From contig JAJPEO010000153.1 in the NCBI GenBank assembly GCA_021166815.1, positions 1-19,779 on the forward strand: a stretch of 19,779 bases of DNA, given 5' to 3'. Below the pieces are notes generated by a model. The model was given only the letters and a program-made list of their open reading frames with translations. It made no database searches and was not told where the DNA came from. Below, one piece after another: positions 1-6,845 of the stretch. Source of the DNA: Nocardioides sp. Its GTDB lineage: Bacteria > Actinomycetota > Actinomycetes > Propionibacteriales > Nocardioidaceae. Positions within the stretch are counted from its first letter, which is position 1, and each line of letters begins with the position of its first letter. The translations under genes and the position numbers were made by a program.

Positions 1-489
1 CCCCCCCCCCGCCCCGGACCCCCCCGCGACGAGGGCCAACGGTCCACCGATCCCGTAGGCCGCCAGGCCCAGCAGCTTGTCCCTGAGCGACCAGCGCTGG
101 GAGACGAAGAGCAGCACCAGCCCGGTGATCAGCGCCAGTGGCGCCAGCGGGATGAGGACGATGCTCACGCACATCACCACCGAGCCCACGAGCAGGGCGA
201 GTGCCCACATCTCGAGCGTTGCCGCGCCTGGTGCCGGGGGGAGGGCGGTCGGGGCCGGACCCCCGGCCGTCGCGCCGGCCTCACGGGCCGCTTCCTCGGG
301 TGGTCCGAGGCGGTCGAGCACCGCGCGGATGGAGTCGTCCGAGCCGTCGGTGTGGCTCGCTGCCTCCTCGATGTGGGCGCCGAGGTCGGTGACCAGCTCG
401 GCGCGGGCGTCCGGTGGCAGGCTCACGGCTGCGGCCTCGAGCCGTGTGAGGTAGTCGAGGACGAGCGGGTGCTGGAGCGTGGACATCAT
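1..489 (-). CDS. HAAS-type membrane protein, partial (runs off the left edge)
   Basis: 163 codons are visible with no stop, so the C-terminus lies outside the window. The N-terminal ~70 residues (LDYLTRLEAA, LPPDARAELVTDLGAHIEEA, IRAVLDRLGPPEEAAREAG) look like the HAAS helical signalling domain that habitually follows PadR regulators. A Pro/Ala linker (~75-90) and hydrophobic helices (~94-130 and ~140-156) follow, so an inner-membrane protein is expected. The ATG at 489 overlaps the padR stop in ATGA, and a second ATG at 486 is possible; either way the gene is translationally coupled to padR and shares its promoter. The last visible codons are a Gly run made of G tracts at the window edge, which may be a sequence-quality problem. 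The biochemical role is unknown. PadR/HAAS pairs are thought to sense envelope or membrane state, which is family knowledge and not seen here. Confidence 0.75.
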   Translation of the reverse strand, partial: MMSTLQHPLVLDYLTRLEAAAVSLPPDARAELVTDLGAHIEEAASHTDGSDDSIRAVLDRLGPPEEAAREAGATAGGPAPTALPPAPGAATLEMWALALLVGSVVMCVSIVLIPLAPLALITGLVLLFVSQRWSLRDKLLGLAAYGIGGPLALVAGGSGAGGG

Positions 490-839
490 GACCGGTTCCT
501 CTCAGTTGCCAAGATGGTGTCGACGGAGCTGCGGAAGGCCTGCCACGAGGCGCGGAAGTCGGCCAGGGCTGCGCTGCCCTCGGGCGTCGCGGAGTAGTAG
601 CGCCGTTGGGGACCGTCCGGGGAGTCGCGCCACGTCGTGGCGACCAGCCCACCCTTGCGCAGCCGGCTGAGCAGCGGGTAGATCGTGCCCTCGCTCGCCA
701 CCAGCCCGGCTGCGGAGAGCTCGCCCACCAGGTCGTAGCCGTAGCGCTCACCGGACTCGAGCAGGGCCAGGACGCAGTGCTCGAGCACTCCGCGACGCAG
801 CTGCGTCAGGGCGGAGGACTCGCGGACCGGCTCTGTCAT
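486..839 (-). CDS. PadR-family transcriptional repressor
   Basis: 117-residue PadR winged-helix regulator. It shows the family hallmarks in order: LRRGVLEHCVLALLESGERYGYDL (first helices), ASEGTIYPLLSRLRKGGLV (recognition helix and wing), RRYYSATPEG, then a short C-terminal dimerisation helix. The length fits the short PadR-s2 subgroup. It is predicted to bind DNA as a dimer and repress its own two-gene operon with the overlapping HAAS membrane protein. The start at 839 is preceded by no Shine-Dalgarno. A TACCTT hexamer sits 7 bases upstream, so the message is probably leaderless. The start codon touches a 15-bp perfect inverted repeat (839-875), the obvious autoregulatory operator. The ligand is unknown. 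It lies downstream of coxG on the same strand but has its own promoter, so functional linkage to the molybdenum enzyme is not implied. Confidence 0.92.
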   Translation of the reverse strand: MTEPVRESSALTQLRRGVLEHCVLALLESGERYGYDLVGELSAAGLVASEGTIYPLLSRLRKGGLVATTWRDSPDGPQRRYYSATPEGSAALADFRASWQAFRSSVDTILATERNRS

Positions 840-875
840 GCGTCACAAGGTAGTGGATGGCTACCTTGTGACGCA
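839..875 (-). promoter_or_regulatory. PadR operator overlapping a leaderless promoter
   Basis: A perfect inverted repeat has 15-base arms TGCGTCACAAGGTAG (839-853) and CTACCTTGTGACGCA (861-875) around a 7-base spacer. On the minus strand the arm nearest padR contains TACCTT (852-847), a TANNNT -10 hexamer ending 7 bases before the padR ATG. The predicted transcript therefore begins at the A of the start codon. Repressor bound here would cover the -10 directly. The repeat also lies 31 bases after the coxG stop, so transcripts from the cox operon would cross a strong hairpin at this point. Confidence 0.85.
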
Positions 876-906
876 AGGATGTCCCGCTGGCGACGTGGCC
901 CCCGGC

Positions 907-1605
907 TCAGCGCCTGAGCCACCTCCGGACCAGCAGGGCGATCACGACCACCGCCAGGACCTGCTTCCAGTAGGTCTTCGCGAGCACGGGCAGCACCGTC
1001 GCGCCCAGGTCGATGGCGTCGTCGGTCGGGGGTGGAGGCGGGGCCGAGGTCGTGGGTGGAGCCGGGGACGGTGCGGGGGCAGGTGCCTGCGCCGGGGTCG
1101 GCGGTGCAGCCGACGGGGCGGCAGGCGCCTCGGCGACCGGCTCAGGCTCCGGCTCCGCAGCCTGGCCGAGGCTGCTCTCCAGGCACGTCACGAACTGCCC
1201 GAGCAGCTTGTCGGAGACGTCCTGCATCACGCCGCGGCCGAACTGTGCCGGCTTGCCGGTGACGGCCAGGTCGGTGAGCACCTCGATGTCGGTGCTGGTC
1301 TCCCCGGCGGCGGCCATGGACAAGGTGACCTTGGCGCCGGCGGTGCCGTTGCCGCGCTTGTCCTTGCCCTTGGCGTCGACGACGAACCGGTGGGCCGCGT
1401 CGTCCTTCTCGACGAACGTGCCCGAGCCGTTGTACTGCAGTGCGATCGGGCCGAGCTTGACCTTCACCGAACCGGTGAAGGTGTCCTCCTCGACCGAGGC
1501 CACTGAGGCTCCGGGGAAGCACTCGGCGACGGAGGCGATGTCGTTGAAGTGCGCCCACGTCTCCTCGACGCCGAGCGGGACCGTGAACCGGTGGGTCAGC
1601 TCCAC
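907..1605 (-). CDS. coxG: CoxG-like SRPBCC protein with C-terminal membrane tail
   Basis: 232 residues. Residues 1-145 are a CoxG/SRPBCC hydrophobic-pocket domain (MELTHRFTVP, VEETWAHFNDIASVAECFPGA, GKPAQFGRGVMQDVSDKLLGQF). Residues ~146-195 are a Pro/Ala/Glu-rich linker. The end is a hydrophobic helix (about 213-226) closed by RRWLRR, a tail anchor with positive cytoplasmic residues. CoxG proteins attach CO-dehydrogenase-type enzymes to the membrane, and recent work on mycobacterial CODH supports quinone handling in the pocket; both are family knowledge. Here it is the last gene of coxS-L-M-G, starting with GTG only 3 bases after the coxM stop. It probably tethers this form II enzyme to the membrane so that electrons can reach the respiratory chain. 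Whether it binds quinone is inferred. Confidence 0.85.
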   Translation of the reverse strand: MELTHRFTVPLGVEETWAHFNDIASVAECFPGASVASVEEDTFTGSVKVKLGPIALQYNGSGTFVEKDDAAHRFVVDAKGKDKRGNGTAGAKVTLSMAAAGETSTDIEVLTDLAVTGKPAQFGRGVMQDVSDKLLGQFVTCLESSLGQAAEPEPEPVAEAPAAPSAAPPTPAQAPAPAPSPAPPTTSAPPPPPTDDAIDLGATVLPVLAKTYWKQVLAVVVIALLVRRWLRR

Positions 1606-1608
1606 GCG

Positions 1609-2454
1609 CTACGCCCCCGCTGCCTTGAGCACGGCGCGTCCGGTGAGCACCCGGGCGAGGTGCTGGCGGTAGTCGGCCGCTCCGTTGAGGTCCGTGGGCG
1701 GGGCGGTGCCCTCCGCGGCGAGCGCAGCCGCGTCGCGCACACCGTCCTCGGTGGCGCTCGCACCGGCGAGCGCGGCCTCGGTGGCGGTGGCCCGCAGGGG
1801 TGTCGACCCCATGTTGGTGAGGCCGATGCGGGCCTCGTCGATCGAGCCCCGGACCGTCGCCGCGACGGCGACGATCGGCCACTGGTGGGCCACGCGCACG
1901 AACTTCTCGTAGTGGGCGCCCCAGCCGGTGTGCTTGGGGACGCGGACCTCGGTGAGGATCTCGTCCTCCCCGATGGCGGTCTCGAAGAGGTCGACGAAGA
2001 AGTCGGCCGCCTCGACCGTGCGCGTGCCGCCCGGCCCCGCGATCACGAACCGGGCGCCGAGCGCGAGGGCCGGTGCGCCCAGGTCACCCGCCGGGTCGGC
2101 GTGGGCGAGGGCTCCGCCGAACGTGCCGCGGTGGCGGATCTGGGCGTCGGCCACCTCCGCGGCCGCCTTGGACAGCAGGAGCGCGTGCTCCTTGACCAGC
2201 GGGTCGTCGCGGACGTCGTGGTGGGTCGTCATGGCCCCGATGACCAGGGCGTCGCCGTCGTCGCGCACGCCGCGCAAGGAGTCGATGCCGCCGAGGTCGA
2301 TGAGCACCTCGGGGGCGTTGAGGCGCATCCGGAGCACCGGGAGCAGGCTCTGCCCGCCCGCGATGATCTTCGCGTCGTCGCCGTGCTCGCCGAGCGCGGC
2401 GAGGGCCTCCTCGACCGACGACGGCGCGAGGTAGTCGAACTTCACCGGGATCAC
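1609..2454 (-). CDS. coxM: CODH-like molybdenum hydroxylase, FAD-binding medium subunit
   Basis: 281 residues, normal length for the FAD subunit of the xanthine-oxidase/CODH family. It opens [21 protein letters not shown] and shows the FAD pyrophosphate-binding motif AGGQSLLPVLRMRL (family AGGQSL/TTIGG type). The second flavin motif is RHRGTFGGALAHADPAGD (TIGGNLAHADPAGD in relatives), followed by the CODH_FAD C-terminal domain. It relays electrons from the [2Fe-2S] clusters of CoxS to its FAD and then to an external acceptor. The GTG start at 2454 is chosen because it overlaps the coxL stop (GTGA) and gives the standard N-terminus; the open frame extends further upstream but out of register with homology. 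It is the third gene of the S-L-M order typical of form II clusters. Confidence 0.93.
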   Translation of the reverse strand: MIPVKFDYLAPSSVEEALAALGEHGDDAKIIAGGQSLLPVLRMRLNAPEVLIDLGGIDSLRGVRDDGDALVIGAMTTHHDVRDDPLVKEHALLLSKAAAEVADAQIRHRGTFGGALAHADPAGDLGAPALALGARFVIAGPGGTRTVEAADFFVDLFETAIGEDEILTEVRVPKHTGWGAHYEKFVRVAHQWPIVAVAATVRGSIDEARIGLTNMGSTPLRATATEAALAGASATEDGVRDAAALAAEGTAPPTDLNGAADYRQHLARVLTGRAVLKAAGA

Positions 2455-4913
2455 TGGCCCGCTCCTTCGTCCTGGTTGGGCGCACCCTCGTCGAAGTGCG
2501 GCATGGCCGCCTCGGGCGTCGGCGCGTCGCCGTCGTGGGCATGGATGGCGCGCCAGACCCGTTCGGGCGTGCACGGCATCTGGATGTCGTCGACGCCCAG
2601 GTGGCGCACCGCGTCGACCACCGCGTTGACCACCGCCGGGGTGGAGGCGATGGTGCCCGCCTCGCCCACCCCCTTCGTACCGAGCGTGTTGGTGGTGCAG
2701 ACGCTGGGCTGGTCGGTGTGGACCACGTCGAAGGAGATGGTGTCGGCCGACGTCGGGAGCAGGTAGTCGACGAACGAGCCGCTCACGAGCGTCCCGGACT
2801 CGTCGTGCACCGCCTCCTCCCACAACGCCTGCGCGATGCCCTGGACGAGGCCGCCGTGGACCTGCCCCGCGACGATCAGCGGGTTGATGATGACGCCGAT
2901 GTCGTCGCAGCAGGTGTACTTGCGCATCCTCACCGCGCCCGTCTCGGTGTCGACCTCCATGGCGCACAGGTGCGTGCCGTGGGGGTAGTTGAAGTTCACC
3001 GGGTCGTACGTCGCGTCGGCGTCGAGGCTCAGCTCCATGCCGTCGGGGTAGTTGTGCCCCGCGAACGTCGCCGTGGCGAGCTCCTGGATGGCCAGGCCCT
3101 GGTCGGTGCCGCGGACGGTGAACCGGCCGCCGGCGTACTCGAGGTCGTCGGCGCTGGCCTCGAGCAGGTGCGCCGCGAGGACCTTGGCCTTCTCGACGAC
3201 CTTGTCGGCGGCGCGGACCAGCGCCTCGCCGCCCACCACGAGCGAGCGTGAGCCGTAGGTGTCGAGGCCCTTGGGCGCCACCTGGGTGTCACCGTGGAGG
3301 ACCTCCACGTCCTCGAACGGCACCCCGAGCAGGTCGGCGACGATCTGGCTGAACGCGGTCTCGTGGCCCTGTCCGTGGGCGCTGGTGCCGGTGACGACCT
3401 CGACCTTGCCCAGCGGCGTCATCCGGACGCTGGCGTGCTCCCAGCCACCGGCGCCGTAGTCGAGGCTGCCCAGCACGCGGCTGGGCGCGAGACCGCACAT
3501 CTCGGTGAACGTGGAGACGCCGATGCCCAGCTGCACGCGGTCGCCGCGCTCGCGCCGCTCCCGCTGCTCGGCGCGCAGGGCGTCGTAGCCGAAGACCTCC
3601 CTGGCCCGCGCGGTCGCGGCCTCGTAGTTGCCGGAGTCGTACTCCAGGCCGGCGACGGTCGTGAAGGGGAACTCCTCGTGGGTGATCCAGTTGCGCTCGC
3701 GGATCTCGAGCGGGTCCACCCCGACCTCGGCCGCCAGCTCGTCCATCATCCGCTCGACGGCGTACGTCGCCTCGGGTCGGCCGGCGCCCCGGTAGGCGTC
3801 GGTCCAGGTGCTGTTGGTGAGCACCGTCTGGCACTCGAAGCGGTAGCTCGGGAACTTGTAGATCGCGTTGAACATGAAGGCGCCGAGGACCGGCACGCCG
3901 CCGCCGACGAGGGCGACGTACGCACCGAGGTCGGCGTCGAGGTGGACCTTGAAGCCGGTGACGTTGCCGTCCCTGTCGGCCGCGAGCGTGAGGGTCTGCA
4001 CCTGGTCGCGACCGTGGTGACCGGCCATGAGGCTCTCGCTGCGGGTCTCGGTGTACTTGGCGGGCTTGCCCAGCCGGCGCGCCACCGCCCAGGTGATCCA
4101 CTCCTCCGGCGTGGTCTGGAGCTTGCCGCCGAAGCCGCCTCCGACGTCGGGTGCGATCACCCGGATCTTCGACTCGGGCACGCCGGTGGTGGCGGCGAGG
4201 GCGAAGCGCACGATGTGCGGGACCTGGGTCGCGGTCCACATGGTGATCTGTTCGCCGGTGGGGTCGACCACGACGCTGCGCGGCTCCATGAAGGCCGGGA
4301 TCAGGCGCTGCTGCCGGTACTCGCGCTCGATGAGGATGCCGTCCGTGCGCGCCTGCTCGATGGCTGCCTCGACGTCGCCGCCGGTGCCCGCCTCGGCCGA
4401 GTCGAAGACCCACAGCGCGGACTTGTTGGTGCCCAGGTCGGGATGGGCCAGGATGCTGTCCTCCAGGGCGTTCTTGATGCCCAGCACGGCAGGCCGCTCG
4501 GCGTAGTCCACGTCGACGAGCTCGGCGGCGTCCCGGGCCTCGGCGGCGCTGCGGGCGACCACGACCGCCACGACCTCCCCGGCGAAGGCGACCCGGTCGG
4601 CCGGCATCGGGGAGTGGGTGGGGGTCTTCTGGTCCGGGGTGATCGGCCAGGCGTTGATGCAGACCCCGAGCTCCTCGCCGAAGTCCTTGCCGGTGAGCAC
4701 GGCCACGACGTTGGGTGCGGCCTCGGCCTCGGAGACGTCGATCGAGGTGATGTCGGCGTGGGCGAACGGGCTGCGCACCATGGCGAGGTGCAGCATCCCG
4801 GGCAGGGTGATGTTGTCGGTCCAGCGGGTGCGCCCGGTGATCAGGCGCTGGTCCTCCTTGCGGCGCCGGTCCCGGCCGATCTCGGCGGCCGGCCGGTCCT
4901 GGGTGGCGGTCAT
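2451..4913 (-). CDS. coxL: Form II CODH-like molybdenum hydroxylase, large catalytic subunit
   Basis: 820 residues, full length for CoxL. The N-terminal Ald_Xan_dh domain begins around residue 18 ([17 protein letters not shown]). VGGGFGGK (257-264) and GQGHET (514-519) bind molybdopterin cytosine dinucleotide, and GVGEAGT (748-754) supplies the catalytic glutamate (E751). The active-site loop is AYRGAGR (373-379). True form I CO dehydrogenases have AYXCSFR with a Cys that bridges Mo and Cu. Here no Cys occupies the loop, which marks form II and implies no Mo-Cu centre. The substrate of form II enzymes is unsettled: CO oxidation has been proposed but not well supported, and other aldehydes or N-heterocycles are possible. 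ATGA overlap with coxS and GTGA overlap with coxM show tight coupling. It acts in the cytoplasm, as no signal peptide is present. Confidence 0.95.
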   Translation of the reverse strand: MTATQDRPAAEIGRDRRRKEDQRLITGRTRWTDNITLPGMLHLAMVRSPFAHADITSIDVSEAEAAPNVVAVLTGKDFGEELGVCINAWPITPDQKTPTHSPMPADRVAFAGEVVAVVVARSAAEARDAAELVDVDYAERPAVLGIKNALEDSILAHPDLGTNKSALWVFDSAEAGTGGDVEAAIEQARTDGILIEREYRQQRLIPAFMEPRSVVVDPTGEQITMWTATQVPHIVRFALAATTGVPESKIRVIAPDVGGGFGGKLQTTPEEWITWAVARRLGKPAKYTETRSESLMAGHHGRDQVQTLTLAADRDGNVTGFKVHLDADLGAYVALVGGGVPVLGAFMFNAIYKFPSYRFECQTVLTNSTWTDAYRGAGRPEATYAVERMMDELAAEVGVDPLEIRERNWITHEEFPFTTVAGLEYDSGNYEAATARAREVFGYDALRAEQRERRERGDRVQLGIGVSTFTEMCGLAPSRVLGSLDYGAGGWEHASVRMTPLGKVEVVTGTSAHGQGHETAFSQIVADLLGVPFEDVEVLHGDTQVAPKGLDTYGSRSLVVGGEALVRAADKVVEKAKVLAAHLLEASADDLEYAGGRFTVRGTDQGLAIQELATATFAGHNYPDGMELSLDADATYDPVNFNYPHGTHLCAMEVDTETGAVRMRKYTCCDDIGVIINPLIVAGQVHGGLVQGIAQALWEEAVHDESGTLVSGSFVDYLLPTSADTISFDVVHTDQPSVCTTNTLGTKGVGEAGTIASTPAVVNAVVDAVRHLGVDDIQMPCTPERVWRAIHAHDGDAPTPEAAMPHFDEGAPNQDEGAGQ

Positions 4914-5395
4914 GCCTGCTCACCTCCCGACGTCGACGAGGCGGCGTGGAGGACGCTCTTGACGATGTTGTGGTAGCCGGTGCAGCGGCACAGGTTGCCC
5001 TCCATGCCCAGCCGCACCTCCTCCTCGGTGGGGCTCGGCTTCTCCGCGAGCAGGTCGACGGCCTGCATGATCATCCCGGGGGTGCAGAAGCCGCACTGGA
5101 GGCCGTGGCACTCGCGGAAGGACTCCTGCACCGGGTGCAGGTCGCCCTCGGCAGTGGCGGCCAGGCCCTCGATCGTGGTGACCGTCCGCCCGTTGGCCTG
5201 CACCGCGAGCACGTTGCACGACTTCACGCTCCGGCCGTCGAGGTGCACCGTGCACGCCCCGCAGTTGGAGGTGTCGCACCCGATCACGGTCCCGGTCTTC
5301 CCGAGCTTCTCCCGGAGGTACTGCACCAGCAGCATCCTCGGCTCCACGTCGTCGGACACCCTGTCCCCGTCGACGGTCAGTTCGATCCTGGTCAT
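4910..5395 (-). CDS. coxS: CODH-like molybdenum hydroxylase, [2Fe-2S] small subunit
   Basis: 161 residues with both iron-sulfur domains of the family. The N-terminal plant-type ferredoxin cluster uses C40, C45, C48 ([12 protein letters not shown]) and C60. The C-terminal helical cluster uses C101, C104 ([10 protein letters not shown]) and C136, C138 (GNLCRCTGY). It carries electrons from the molybdenum site of CoxL to the FAD of CoxM. It is first in the operon, with a strong AGGAGG four bases before the ATG at 5395, and its stop overlaps the coxL start in ATGA. All eight cysteines are present, so nothing suggests decay. The 110-base gap upstream holds a candidate CRP-type site and a TAGCGT hexamer. 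Confidence 0.95.
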   Translation of the reverse strand: MTRIELTVDGDRVSDDVEPRMLLVQYLREKLGKTGTVIGCDTSNCGACTVHLDGRSVKSCNVLAVQANGRTVTTIEGLAATAEGDLHPVQESFRECHGLQCGFCTPGMIMQAVDLLAEKPSPTEEEVRLGMEGNLCRCTGYHNIVKSVLHAASSTSGGEQA

Positions 5396-5505
5396 TGACC
5401 CTCCTGGTCGTGGGACGCACCCCGCCCGGCCACTGTGACCTGGCGCACACCGGTCCCGACGCTAGGGCCGGCCGGTTGGCGAAAGGTTGGGCGGCGGAGG
5501 CGGCC
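5396..5505 (-). promoter_or_regulatory. coxSLMG promoter region with CRP-type site
   Basis: The gap between the GAF regulator and coxS holds three recognisable elements. A TAGCGT hexamer (minus strand, 5464-5459) is the only TANNNT in the gap and could be the -10. A near-perfect CRP/GlxR-type palindrome, TGTGA-CCTGGC-GCACA, lies at 5434-5449. A strong AGGAGG ribosome site is at 5400-5405. With that -10 the CRP-type site would fall just downstream of the start point, which suggests repression or roadblock; if transcription starts elsewhere it could activate. No clear -35 was seen. Confidence 0.55.
5434..5449. promoter_or_regulatory. CRP/GlxR-type binding site upstream of coxS
   Basis: TGTGA-N6-GCACA matches the CRP-family consensus TGTGA-N6-TCACA at 9 of 10 defined bases. 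A second, equally good copy lies upstream of the GAF regulator gene (6794-6809), which supports joint control. It could instead bind the GAF regulator itself. Confidence 0.5.
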
Positions 5506-6774
5506 TCAGCGCCGGGCGGCGGCCAGGCGCCCCAGCAGCAGTGCCCGGGCCGGGTGCGGGCGGGAGCCGAGCCGGGCCAGGCACACCTCGACGACCTCGG
5601 TGTCGTACGGCGCGGCCTCGCTGTAGCCCACCACCGCCTCCGGGACCGGGTCGGCCAGCAGCGCCTCGCGCACCGCGACGGCGACGTAGTCGCCCAGCTC
5701 GACCAGGCGGGGGGAGTTGGTGCCGGGCAGTAGGTCGCCGCCGTACGCCGCCACCGCGGCCGCGGTCTCGCCGCTGCGCAGCAGGCGCAGCACCTCGTCG
5801 ACGTCGGTGCGGACCGCCATCGGGAGCCGGTACGGCCGTGAGGCCAGCTGGCCGCCCAGCGCGGCGCGCAGGTGGGAGACCTCCGCCTTGAGGGTCGACA
5901 CCGTGACCGGCTCGTCGCCGTACAGCAGGGCGTGCAGGTGCTCGAGGGTGAGGCCGTGGGGGCTCAGCGCCAGGAGGGCGAGGATCTCGGTCTGGCGCCG
6001 GTTGAGCAGGAGGCGCTGGCCGTCGAGGAAGGCCTCGGCGGTGCCGAGCAGGGTGAGGCTCAGCCCGGGTCCCTGCGCGGGCCGGACCATGCCGGGCAGG
6101 GGAGTGGCCGTGGTGGGCAGCGCCGTCTCCAGCAGCCGCGCCAGGACGCGCGCGGTGGCCAGGCCGATGGGGTGGGTGCGGTCCCAGGTCGTCGACAGGT
6201 CGATCACCCCGAGCTGGCGCCCGGTCGCCGGGTCGTGCACCGGTGCGGCCCAGCACACCCAGTTGTGCACGATCGGGGCGTAGTGCTCGGCGCTGAAGAC
6301 CATCGCCGGTGCGTCGATGCGACCGGCCAGGTTGAGGGCGTTGGAGCCGACCGCCTCCTCGTCCCAGTGCCCGCCGGGCACGAAGTTGACGGTCTCGGCC
6401 TTGCGCCGCATCACCCGCCCGCCGTACGTCCACAGGATGCGGGTGCGCTCGTCGGTGACGGCCAGCACGAGGTCGCCGTCCTCGGCGGTGCGTCGCAGCT
6501 CGTCCTGGACGCGCTGGATCGCCACCTGGAGGGGGCTGGCCGCGAGGTAGGCGCGGGCGTCGGCCTCGTCGCCGAGGGGGGCGTGGATGATCTCCGGCGG
6601 CAGTGCGGCCGCCGAGGAGCGCTGCCAGCTGCTGAGGATCTCGGGGCGGACCCGCGCCTGCGACATGTCGCCGGTCGGCAGGTCGGCACGCTCGATGCCC
6701 CCGTGCTGGACGAAGGCCGTCCAGGCCAGCACCGCCTGGCGGCGGCGGTCGGCGAGCGCGTGCGACGTGGTCAT
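5506..6774 (-). CDS. GAF-domain transcriptional regulator with winged-helix output
   Basis: 422 residues. The N-terminus resembles AcoR-type regulators (RPEILSSWQRS near residue 43), followed by a GAF sensor domain (~80-215) with the characteristic DEEAVGSNALNLA segment. There is no AAA+/sigma-54 domain and no Fis-type helix. The C-terminus (~238-320: LTLLGTAEAFLDGQ, RRQTEILALLAL, VSTLKAEVSHLRAAL, YRLP) is instead a winged helix of the OmpR/SARP kind, then a short helical tail. Such sigma-54-free AcoR derivatives are common in actinobacteria near acetoin, alcohol or cox genes. Its place between the maturation genes and coxS, on the same strand, makes it the likely specific regulator of the form II enzyme. 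A TACGGT -10 (6812-6807) and an overlapping CRP-type site precede it. The effector is unknown. Confidence 0.82.
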   Translation of the reverse strand: MTTSHALADRRRQAVLAWTAFVQHGGIERADLPTGDMSQARVRPEILSSWQRSSAAALPPEIIHAPLGDEADARAYLAASPLQVAIQRVQDELRRTAEDGDLVLAVTDERTRILWTYGGRVMRRKAETVNFVPGGHWDEEAVGSNALNLAGRIDAPAMVFSAEHYAPIVHNWVCWAAPVHDPATGRQLGVIDLSTTWDRTHPIGLATARVLARLLETALPTTATPLPGMVRPAQGPGLSLTLLGTAEAFLDGQRLLLNRRQTEILALLALSPHGLTLEHLHALLYGDEPVTVSTLKAEVSHLRAALGGQLASRPYRLPMAVRTDVDEVLRLLRSGETAAAVAAYGGDLLPGTNSPRLVELGDYVAVAVREALLADPVPEAVVGYSEAAPYDTEVVEVCLARLGSRPHPARALLLGRLAAARR

Positions 6775-6793
6775 GGCTCCTCACCCGATCAGG

Positions 6794-6812
6794 TGTGACT
6801 CAGGTCACCGTA
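6794..6812 (-). promoter_or_regulatory. Regulator promoter: -10 hexamer overlapping a CRP-type site
   Basis: On the minus strand TACGGT (6812-6807) can serve as -10 for the GAF-regulator gene. The palindrome TGTGA-CTCAGG-TCACC (6794-6809) matches TGTGA-N6-TCACA at 9 of 10 positions and covers the -10 and the expected start point. That placement favours repression. The 71-base gap it sits in otherwise holds only a ribosome site, GGGTGAGGAG, just before the ATG at 6774. Confidence 0.5.
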
Positions 6813-6845
6813 GCCCGGTGGGGGGCGGGCGGGGAAGGGGGCGGA

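Noticed and set aside
3700..3800. Form I CO dehydrogenase assignment
   Set aside because: CoxL has AYRGAGR, not AYXCSFR, and the gene order is S-L-M; form II is the supported reading.
3289..4923. Long open frames antisense to or overlapping coxL (plus 3294-4976, minus 3289-4923)
   Set aside because: They lie over the clearly homologous coxL, have Arg/Gly/Pro-rich shadow composition and no recognisable domain; high GC makes such frames common.
5506..6774. Sigma-54-dependent activator
   Set aside because: Despite the AcoR-like N-terminus there is no AAA+ domain or GAFTGA motif; the C-terminus is a winged helix.
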